Shown: piece after piece, positions 33,201 through 45,200 of the stretch
Position numbering within the stretch: the stretch's first letter is position 1
How the letters are laid out: every line of letters begins with the position of its first letter
From: Ricordea florida
Taxonomy: Eukaryota > Cnidaria > Anthozoa > Corallimorpharia > Ricordeidae
Reading direction: 5' to 3'
Assembly: GCA_949710005.1 (NCBI GenBank)
Contig: OX453275.1
Location: 32,612,718 to 32,676,717 of the forward strand
DNA length: 64,000 nt
Notes under the pieces: generated by a model
Database searches by the model: none
What the model was told of the DNA's origin: nothing
The model's input: the letters and a program-made list of their open reading frames with translations, nothing else
Program-made: the position numbers and the translations under genes

Positions 33201-36200
33201 ATACTTACAGGTAAAAAGATAAATCACATTCGCGGAAGTTCTGAAAAAGTTTTTTATGGTGGTAATACCCAATTTAGCTATAAAGCTTGTAGATGGATAG
33301 ATGAACAATCTAAGATTATAGGAAAACATATTCATCACGCTTTATGTGGTCATGGTGGTGAAAGGTGTGTTAAAGATGGAAGTGGAAATGAGATTTTTTT
33401 GGTGGATGGGTACGAACCTGAGACCAATACTGTTTTTGAGTTTTATGGGTGTAAATGGCACGGTTGTCCATGTTCAAACGAAGATAAAACTAACTATAAT
33501 GAAACAAAACAAAGAGAAAAGATTATTAAAGATTTGGGGTATAGTGTTGTATCAGTTTGGGAGTGTGAAAAACCTAAATTGAGTGATACATGGTTTGAGA
33601 AGAAATTTATCCCGCACAAAGATTTTATTGCTTATGATTTTGAGGCAATATTACAAAAAGATTTTCAACAGATTACTGATGATTTATCTTTTAACCAAAC
33701 ACATATACCGGTTAGCGTTGCAATACATGATACTCGTGAAAAAGAACCAACATTTATTATAAATTCAAATCCTGATGATCTTGTTAAAGAATTTGTTGAA
33801 AATTTGGAAAAGAGAAGAAAAAAGATTGTTGAAAAGGTTAAAAAAGAATATCCATTACCTGACCAAGATTCTATACCAAAGAAAGTTTTAGAGGAGTATG
33901 AAAAATGGTGTAATCAAGTTCCTGTTTTAGGGTTTAATAGTGGAAAGTATGATATTAATATGATTAAAAGATATTTTGTAAAAAACATGACTGATAAAAC
34001 TAAGGATATTTTTGTTGCAAGGAATGCGAATAAATATATGTTTTTGTCAACCCCAAAATTTAAATTCTTGGATGTAATGTATTACCTTGCACCTGGGCTT
34101 TCTTTTGATAAGTGGTGTAAAGCAAACAATTGCGAAGCCAAAAAACTTGTATTTCCCTATGAATGGATGGATAGTTATGATAAGCTTTATCACGTTGGGC
34201 CAGTAAAACATGAAGACTTTTACTCAAGTTTGAAACAGAAAAATATTTCCTTAGAAGAATATGAAGATTTTAAGAGTGAATTCAAAAAGAGGGGGTGTGT
34301 TACAATGATGGATTGGTTGAGGGAGTATAACCTACACGACGTTATACCTTTTAGAGAAGCTTTAGAAAAAACAAGGGCTATGTATTATCCTGATAAAATC
34401 GATATATTAAAAGATGCAGTATCCATCCCAGGGGTCTCAATGATGTATGTTCTAAATAAATACCAAAAAGTGAAAAAGAAAGGTGATCCTGAATTATTTG
34501 CTCCTGGAAAATATTGTGTTCATAAATGTAATAAAATTTGTAATAAAGTGTTTTGTAAAAAATGTCACCAGATATTGAAAGATTGTAAGACATGCGACAA
34601 AAACAAAATTTATAAACTTTTGAAAACTGGTATGGTTGGGGGGCCTAGTATCATATTTATGCGTTATGCCGAGTTGGGAAAAACAAAGATTCGTTCTAAT
34701 AAATATAAATTTCCTAAAAATTGTGTAAGAATTGTTGGTTATGATGCAAATGGGCTATATCTTTTTGCAGCGGGGCAAAAAATGCCATGTGGAAAAGGAA
34801 AATGTATTGAGGTTGAAAACCCAACAGATCCTGAATTTATTAAGAAGATTTGTAAAGATATTCTTGATGGTAAACTTTTTGGATTTTGTCAAGTTGATAT
34901 AAATGTTCCAGAAAACCTAAAAGAAAAGTTTGAAGAGTTCTCACCGCTATTTGTGGTGGATAATGTTCCCGAATATTTGGTCCCTGAACACATGAAAGAA
35001 TATCAAAAAGCTACAGGAAGAAAACACCTAAAAGATAATAAAAAATTACTAGGGGTTACAAATGCAAAAGAGATACTTTTATATACAGAATTGATCGAAT
35101 GGTATCTTAATCACGGTTTGGAGATTACAGCTATTCACAATATTTTGAAGTATGAACCAGGAACACCATTTGAATGGTTTCCCGAAGAGGTGGCTAACGC
35201 TAGAAGAGATGGAGATATTGAGGATATGATAAAATTGTTAAGTATAGCTTTTAATAAAAAAGAGAAAGATATTATTAATGAATTAAAACAATTCCCTGAT
35301 GTCGTGCCATTTATTGAAGAGCATATCCCGAATGGGGCCGGCCCCGCCGATAAAGACATTAAAGTATTGATTGAAAAACTAAGGCCAAAGTATAAAGGTT
35401 GTAAAGCATTAGCTGATACTTACAAACTGAAAGGAAATTCATTCTATGGGAAAATGATAGAAGATAAAGAAAAACACAAAAATACAAAGTATACTCAGGA
35501 TGAGAGTGAGGTTGAAAAAGACTTAAGATCCCCATTTTTTGAAGATCTTAATGAAATAAATGAGACATATGAAATAATAAAACGAAAGAAAAACATAACA
35601 ATAGACAGGCCTTATCAATGTGGTATAGCGGTATATCAGCTAGCCAAACTTCGAATGTTGGAATTTTATTACGATTTTATTGATAAATATGTGGATAGAA
35701 AGGATTTTGAGTTGATACAAATGGATACAGATTCTATGTACATGGCAATTTCGGCTGAAAAATTGGATAATATTATAAAACCAGAAATGCAAAAAGAATA
35801 CTTCAATGGAGGAAAAGAAAAATTCCTATCAACATCGAAATATCACGAAAAGACCCCGGGGCTGTTCAAGTTGGAGTTTGATGGTGTTAGAATGATTGCA
35901 ATTTCATCAAAATGTTATTACGCAGAGGATGAGAATGGAAAAGTAAAGTATAGTTGTAAAGGAACCATTCATAATCAAAACGAAATGACCTGGGATAGGT
36001 ACATGTCAGCTTTGAATGGATCGATTGATATGGCAAAAAATACAGGATTTAGAGTCAATGACAACCAAATTGTGACATATACACAAATTAAAAAGGGATT
36101 GAACGCATATTATGATAAAAGAATAGTTGATGATGATGGCATTCACACATACCCCGTTTCTTAAATTGGCTTTGCCGGCCCGAAGGAAATTATTTCAAAA

Positions 36201-39200
36201 CAGAATCGGGAGGAAGTTCAGTATCAAAAGGTACAACTTGAAGCTCCTCCCTTACAAAACCACGTCTTGGGCCATCAAATAAATAATATAAAACTGGTTG
36301 ATTAGGAGAAACCCTACTTCCTGAAATATAATAAACTTTGATACTCCAAATAGGATCAGTAGCTCTTCTTCGTTCTCCACCTTCAAGCTCCCCAGGAGCA
36401 AGTAAGTATCTAACCTTAACCTCAATTGGTAGTCTAACTTCATCAAGACCAACAACTCTATTATATTTTTTAGGTTCAATATCAACTTTTTTCTGTTTTA
36501 TAACCTCATCGGGTTCTTTACCAGTTATTCTAGTTGGTGTGTTATTCAAAGTTTTTATAATATCTGGTAATCGTTTCACCCATACTCTAGACCTTTCATC
36601 GCTAATCATTTCTTGTGCATATTGATGACTAAATAATTTTTCGCCTAAAATTCTATTTGCTCTTTCTACAAATGATTGGGCTCTATGATTTCCAGCTTCA
36701 CTTCTTTGCATTTTTACATTATGGTAATTCATAAGTTTTGTAACCTCACCCATAAATTCTTTCCCGGGATCAACCATTAATGTTTTGGGATATTTTAACT
36801 TCCTGGAATATATTTTTTCAAAAGCATTTGAAATTTCTCGACTTTCTTTTGAGGTTAATGGCTCAGCATCTTTGTATCTCGAGGCAACATCAATCACAAC
36901 CAATGCATATCGATATGTTTTTCTTCCAACTCTATCATGCGGTAAAAATAATAAATCCGATTGGTGAATCTGATTCGGTTTATCAACAACCCAGTGCGGT
37001 CTAGGGATATATTTTGGTGCTGGTAGATAGATTTGCCAAATTGCCTGTTTTTCAAGCCATTTTTTAGCCTCATCTTCACTTACTTTCGCTTTTTCAGCTA
37101 ATTTATTAATCGCAGAATATCCTTTCCAATAACCATCAGTTGAATAATATATTTTCGATAAAGTAGAAATCATTTAAAGACTACTCCGCACTTCCTTAAA
37201 ATAAATATGACAAACATATCTGAAAAAATTAACCCAAACAGGATTCCGCGAGCGCCACTCGGCTTGAAATCGGAATCAACATTGCATAGAATTACGCTAA
37301 ACCCATCATCGGCTAATCCGGGAGAAACACTATATATAAATATTCCTAAACTTTCTGAAAATTTAGTTATTGTACCAGGAAGTGTATATCTAGTATTTAA
37401 CTTGACTGTTGAAGGGCATGAAGATAACACCCTAGTGAATAATGTAGGTAGTAACCTTGTATCCAGGCTCAAGGTTCTTTTCGGCGGCGAGATATTACAG
37501 GATACTCAAAGATACGATCTATTTAAAACCTACCATGACTTATTCTTAACAGAGGAAGAACGTGGGGATAGATTAAAACAAGGTATTTCTTCTGAAAACA
37601 TGAGGAAGCTACGGACAAATGCAGGTGATAAGGTAGACACAGATGCAAAGGAAGTAGCACTTGCAGTAGTACACAACACCAAGTACCATATCCCACTAAA
37701 CCATCCTATTCTCAACGATCATGGTGTTTTCTACCCAAAGGCATTAGAGCATCAAATAATCTTTGAGATTACACTAGCTCCAGTTAACGATATTGTTGTT
37801 TATTCTGACAAGACAAAGACCCCAACTTACAAATTAACAAACCTTGACTTGGAATATTCCTGTATATCAAGCGAATACTTAGCTCGCGAGGCACAGGCGG
37901 CTTATCAGGTTGGTAAAGGATTCTTTTATGAAAATGTAACTCTACACAAAACTTTCACTATATCCAGGCCTACAGACAGCGTTATAAACCAGCATATTAA
38001 TCTACCGAGAAGGTCAATTACGGGGATATTATGTTTGTTTACATTGCCATATGGCGAAGGAGCGCGAGATTCTGAGAATTTTTTCAATCCAGGTATAACC
38101 TCAATCAATATCGATGTTAATGGTGTACCAAATCGTTTCTACTCTAAGGGAATGGTACCTTCAGACCTATGGGAGTCGATAAAAAAACGTTTCAGTGGTT
38201 CTTCACGTTGGTCAATAAACGAAAAGGATTTTTATAGTAAAAAGTTTGCTCTGTGGTTAGATTTGAGAACTCACCCAGATAATGATATTCATGGAGGGGG
38301 TCTATCATTAAATAACGCACAGGATGGTATAAAAATAGAAATGAAGAGAAAAGTTAGTGGGTCTGGTATTATGACTTGTTACATGTTTGTGGTGGCCGAT
38401 GCATTAATGGAAATCATGAATTCAAACTTACGCTATATAATGTATTAGTTAAAAGAAAAGACCAGAAGGAAAGAAAAGATGGAAGAATTACGAGAAAAAA
38501 TTCCTTTTCATTGCATTATAACGGGCCCAACAAACTGTGGAAAGACAAAGTACATAATTGATCAACTCCGAGGACCATTCCGAAAAGTTTTTGAATACAT
38601 TGTTTTAATATGCCCGACTTATTATAAAAATAAAACCTATCATAATTTTGCTATCGGAGATAAGAGATTCTATGTATTATCCCCCGATTCTAGTAACATT
38701 GATGAGATTAATGAATTGTTAACTGATTGCCAAACTTTATTCTCTGGAACAAATACATTAATAATTTTAGATGATTGTGCTGTTTCTAATGATTTGAAAA
38801 AACGATCAAACAAGTTTATTGATTTAGCATTCTCAGGAAGACATCATGGATTATCAATGTGGGTTCTCACTCAGCAATTAACATCGATAGCAAAACCATT
38901 CCGTGAAAATGTGGCTTGCGTTGTTACTTTCCATAACCCATCGAAAACAGGTATGAAGATGTTTTTCGAAGATTATGGTGGTGATTTAGAACCTGAAACT
39001 AGTAAAAAATTTATGCAATTATTAAAAACTGAAAAATATTCTAGGCTTTGTTTATCTTTACGACACCCATTCAATTGCTATTTGGAAGTTCCAAACGGAA
39101 CTCGACCAAAGTTATAAATTTCCGCCTCTCGGGACCCTAACGGGCTTAAAGACCTGACTGTAGGTAAGAAAATTGAAAAATGGCAGAAGTTGAAGATTAT

Positions 39201-42200
39201 ATTGAAGAAGAAAAGACTGAGGTAAAAGATAATTATAATAACGAAGTTGAAATAAAACAAGAATCACTATCCATCCTCGCAGCTCTTGGAACTACAAAGG
39301 AATATTTGGGAGTTGATATGAGTCTTGGTGATATAAAAAAATTATCAGCAAAAGACATTGAAAAATATTTTAATCGTTATCAAGCAGTATTGGGTAAGAA
39401 AATTAACGGTGGATTGGTAGATTCATCTCTTCAATTAGTTTCTCAAGTCATTTCTTACATGGTTCCCGTGGATGATATAGAAGCTCTTTGTAAAGATTTG
39501 AAGAATGATGATTTGGTTAATCGTGAACTTACAAATATTGTAGGTCTATTAGCATTGAAAGCAGGAAGATTGGCAGCACTTGCTAGCGGGCTATTCCAGG
39601 TTGCTAAGCACATTAAAATAGGCAAAATACAACAAGTTACAAGTAAAAATATAGATGATACTAACAAAACTGAGCATACTACCGAGAACATCTGATTTGC
39701 TTCGCGACCCTAAAGGGTCTAAAGATTATTTGATTTGTTAAATAAAATAAAGATGTCTGACCAAAATGAACGAAGTGAAGGAGGAACAGAAGTTGTTGAG
39801 CAAATTACAATGGATCCGGCTCCTGCAAAGAAAGATCCTAAAAAGAAAGAGAAAGATCCTAAAAAGGTTGCGGCTGGTAAGAAACTAGCAGAAAGCAATA
39901 AAAAAGCTAGAGAAGCATTATCTAGGGAAATTAAACGTGAAAAAGAACAAGAAGAAAATTCAAATCAAGATAGTGAACCTAAAGCATGGCTTCCAGAGCT
40001 ATCTTTTACCACTGTTTTATCTATTGTTGGAATAGGGTTTACAGCATTTGATATGTTTATGAGATATTATTCCCCGAAGGAAAATAATGTTTCACCTGAA
40101 AATATTACAATACAAACCCCGCAACCAACATCACAACCTCTTAAAATAGGAATGTTATAATTAGAAAATTATTTTTTTACTACAAAACCTTAAAAGGATC
40201 TAAAGATTTACTACTGACGAGTAAAAAAATCATGTCGACTGAAAACAAACTTGTGAAAACTGTTACTGATTCAGCAGTCCTTATTGGATTAGCATCCTTA
40301 GTTGGGTACGTGGCTAAAAAGATGATGAGAGAATCATTTATGAACGACCCATCCTCAAGTATTACAAACTATGCTAAATGGGTGGTTGTATTGTCGGGTA
40401 GTATGTACCTAAAAACATATTTAGAGGATCAAAAGATTTTACCGAACTAAAGGGAGGAACCTCAAATTAAGGATTTATAGACCTGAGCTAAGTGAAGAAA
40501 CATGGCAACAATAGCAATGATGTTTGGGGGGGCTATTTTGAATGCAACCGCCTTTGTTGGTGGATCATATCTTGCAAAATATCTTTCTGGTGATAAAGCA
40601 GATGCAGAACGAATAAGACACGATAAGGCATTAGAAAAGTATCAAAAAGATTACGCCGAATATCAGGAAAATAGGCAGAAACTAATTGATTGGGAAATGA
40701 AGAAAAAAGATGAAAAATATCAAGCGTCAAAAAATCTTTCAAAAACGGATGAAGCTTTGAAATTATATAGTCAAATGCATGAACCAAAATTTTCTGATTA
40801 TTATAGACCAAGTGAAAATCAAAAGATGGGTGAAATGTTATATGTTGGTGGCGGCATGTTAGCTTTGGGTTATATGGCAAGTAAATTCTTTTAGTTAATT
40901 GTTTTCTTCGCGGCCTAAAGGGTCTAAAGATTTACTACGGAAGAGTAAAAAAATCATGGAAGAAGAAGAACCATTAATACCAAAATTTGAAAAAACTGAT
41001 ATAGATGATGGCGATGGTGATGAAAATATAGAAATGGATCCAATATCATCCACCACTAGGGCAATTAACCCTGATGATGTGACAGCAGAAACTTCATTTG
41101 GAGGTAGGGATTATGAGAAAGAGGGGGCTAGACCTAAATTACCTAGTGATAAATATGATAATAGGATGGAAGCTTTGAAATACATAAAAAGTTTGTTTCC
41201 GGATTTCAACCCTTTGGATTCTCCATTTACAGCAGAATGGGATAAGGAGGGTAATTTGTTGGTTAAATTGAGTAATCAGAGAAATGCTACAGAACATATA
41301 TTGATTGATAAAGATGGAGTAATAAAACTTGATAAGTTGGGTAAAATAATCATAAAAGCTTTAGGCGCTGATTACGAATCCATGGTTATAAAAAATAATA
41401 ATCTTGTATCACAATTGGATGAAGCTAATGAACAAAATAAGGATTTACTTAATGCATTACAAGGATTGGAAGCAAGTCTAAAAATATACCCTATGGAGAT
41501 TGAGCGATATGAAGAAAAAGAAAAAGAACTGCGCCAATTCATTGAGAGACAACAGGTAGAAAAAGCTGAAAATAAAAGTCTTTTTGATGAAACCATTAAA
41601 CAGAATATAGAATTAAAAATACAGAAAGATAAACTTTTTAATGAAATTAATGTATACAAAGATGAAATAGACAAGTATAAGAAGGGGCAGTCAAATTTAA
41701 CAATTTTAGAACGTAGTAATGAAAGATTACAAGCTGAAGTTGATAAATTTAAAGAACTAGCAAGAAAGAGTATTATTTACAGCCAAGAACAAATATCCGA
41801 TCTGGAGAGTAAAAATGAAGAAATAATTAAAAATCTACCATTACGAGAGCGTGTGAAGTACATATTCAAAAAGTATGGTTTTACAGTATTTGCAGTTGTG
41901 AGTGCTGTAGGTGTTGTTATTGGTGTAATAATTTCTAATCTTTCCAAAGGCCTATCAACATTAGGTAAAGGTGTGGGAAATGGTTTTAAAGCTATTGGTA
42001 AAAAACTAGGTGAAATATTGCCTGGAATGGTTGGAGCGATTGTAAGCTTTCTATTCAAAACAGCGGGTGAGGTTATTGGCTTTTTAGGCAAGAATGCTTG
42101 GCTTTTGATAATGGCTGTGGTTCTATATTTTGTGGAAAGTATAAAAAAGAAGAGAAAGTAACAAATTTAAAGATAACATTCCGTTCAGTAAAATACAATA

Positions 42201-45200
42201 TGGAAGACTACAATAGAATTTACGGTCCAGCCCGCCCCGATAAAAGCCCGATTTATCCACAATTACCTATTAATGGAGATCCAAATAATTTCAGAATACA
42301 AAAGTCATGCGAAGTACTACAAAATCTTCAAAAGGAAATTAAACATTACGAGGATGTTAGGAAAAAATACAATAGAGCGAGAGGTATATTTACAAAAATA
42401 AGCTTTTTTAGTGGGGTGATTTCAGTTATCCTATCTGCAAGTGGATTGAGTACCTCTCTTACTGGTTTTGGTGCTGTTGTTGGTATCCCATTAGGTGTTG
42501 TTGGCGGATTTTGTGGGGGAATATCGGTTGGATTCGGTGCGGCTTCTAAACGACTCTCAAATAAAGTTGGGAAGCATGAACAGACAGTTTCTTTAGCAAA
42601 AGCAAAAGCAAACACAATTAACGGCTTAGTTTCAAAGGCTCTGAAAGATAACGCTATATCCGATCAAGAATTTTCTCTAATTTTATCAGAGGCGGATAAT
42701 TTTGAAAAACTAAAACTAGAAATCCGTCAAAAAAACATGAAGGATACAGAAAAAAACTTAAATATGAATCAGATAAGGAGAGAAGTTCGAGAGGAAATAT
42801 TAAAAGAACTAACCGGTCCCACACATTAAAAATTTCATATGAGAGAACAGATGTAGGATGTAATTGTTTTGCGGGTATTGGAAATAACAGCGAAATGTTT
42901 TAAAGACTTTACATCTTATTCTAAAAAAGTAATAAAATGTTACTCAATGATTTCAGTAAAAAGTACCCAAGGGCAAACCTTGATAAATTTACATTTGTAT
43001 CTGATTCGTATGGTGGATATATTAAATGGAAAGTTGATGGTACAACAATAATGTCAAATGATGATCCTGCTGGAAAAACATGGATTGATAATATTTCGCA
43101 TCGTTTGAAAAAACTTTTATGGAAAGATTTAGGATTGGATGACAGTGAGTTGATTTCATTTCCTGAAAGTTTAACCATAACAAATCAATCTTATCCAATA
43201 CCTGCTATTAAATTTGATGACTTTACAACTGATTTAACAAACATTATGGCCTCATTGGATATATACGTTTCAAATACGAAGAAATTTACCGCAAAGATGA
43301 GAAACATATTTACATCACAAGTTATAACATTCAAATCTGTAAAACAGAGTAGAAAATGGTTGAACGCCCCTGATATGAATTATTGGCCTCAACAACTTAA
43401 CTTTGCAGTTTGGTGTGCAACATCTGGTTGTGGAATAAGTCCTTTTGAAAGTCTTAATTATCCTAAAGTAGTGAGTAGTTTCATTAAGTTTCACATCTAT
43501 TTCACAATAAGGAGGATATTATATGAATTGAAACTACCTTTACCTGATGAGCAACCTTTTGTAATAAACAACAATCCCTATAGTAAAGTATCATATCAAC
43601 GATTGTGTGCTGAATTTAGCATATCAAAAAACTCAGACTTTAGATGGAAAGGGGGTAGAAACGGCGGATTGGGAGATATATTCCTTGATTATGGTGCAGG
43701 ATATCGCGGAAAAGGAGGGGGATATCAAAATGTACATATTGTGCGGAATTATGATGTTGAAGCGAATCAATGGCCCGGTGAAGGTAATAAATTCGCTGAT
43801 GAAGGTGGAAAGAAGGAAAAAGGTAATTTAATTTCATTTATCCGTAATGATGACTTTGATGATTACAAATATGCTTGGTTTATCCCAACAAGCGGACATG
43901 GGCTAACTAAAGCCGGACTTGGTAGATTGAATCGATCCGCCGAAGCTTTTGTTTACTGTATATTGGGAGCACAAGTCAACACTAGAAATTCGATTTATGG
44001 TAATGGTGGTGGAGCGATAGAGACTCAACAAGAATTCTTGGCTTTATTTGAAACAAGTGTGATCGAGAATGACATTTCCAGTTCGATTCAAAGATATCAA
44101 TTAGCTGTACAGGAAGCGAAATTACGGCTTGATTTAGCTATTGCTCCTGGTGTATGGTTGATGCCGAGTAATATGATAATCAACACTGAAAGCGTGACAG
44201 GTTTTAATAACAAACTCATGAAAGCGAGTAATGATATGAATTTTGGCGTGAATAATTCCCTAAACACTGAAGCAAAACAAGTTGGAATAAGCCATAACAT
44301 GGGATCTTCAAAGTTAAAATTACCTCATAGAACTGAAACGAATAAAACCCCGAAGGAATCAAAACCAGACTCGACAAAACAGGAAATCCTCAGTACCAGC
44401 TCCGCTGAAAATAATATTGACTCAACACAGCATGAAAAGAATATATTAGCATTGACAGTTGTTGCGGGTGGATTAGCGTGGTTTCTGTTTCGGTAGTTCA
44501 TGAGTATTTCACGTGATTATGATTGTTTGCAAATTAGTGTTCACGTGTAGAACAATAGATTGCATACTTTTACGACATAGCAACAAGCAAAATGTAAAGT
44601 GGTTTTAGAATTGAAAAGTAGATTTTATGTTTACTTTAAAAAGGCCGGTTTCTAACGTCGCTCAGGAATGTGATTACGTCAGTGCAAATTTTTGTTATGT
44701 AACACTGGCTTGCGTTATATAACTTAATGTTTTACGAATGTCGTTATATGGTCGATTATAAAAAATTTAAAAAGATGAATATGGAGTAATCAAACAAAAT
44801 GTTAAGCATAACAATGTATGAGGCAGAAACTAGGGTTTATTTAGATCCCCCTCTTAAAAATCTTCGTGAGATACAACTATTGGATTGTAATATACAAACC
44901 AAACGATTGATTAATTTTAAGGATAAACAGATAATATTAAATGATAAGAATCAAGCCGTCATAATAATTCAACCAGGCACATATTCGCTTCGTAATATTC
45001 AGTCAATATTTCTTAATGATCCTGATGTGGAAAAGATAACAATAATTGAGACTGATACTGTTGACTATCTTTATTCCAATAAAAATTTTAAAGTTAAACT
45101 TACGAGAGGTTTGGGGTTTGGTTTAGGCGTTCCTGATGTAATAAATCCGGGTAAATTATACCCCATAAATATTCAGATTAAGGAACCGCTGAGACTTATG

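Noticed and set aside
40899..40955. Longer start for the 401-aa copy B gene
   Set aside because: The stretch contains the intergenic hairpin and leader motif, and copy A has no matching extension.
42098..42199. Longer start for the 209-aa copy B gene
   Set aside because: It overlaps the end of the previous gene and is absent in copy A, where the protein starts at the equivalent of 42200.
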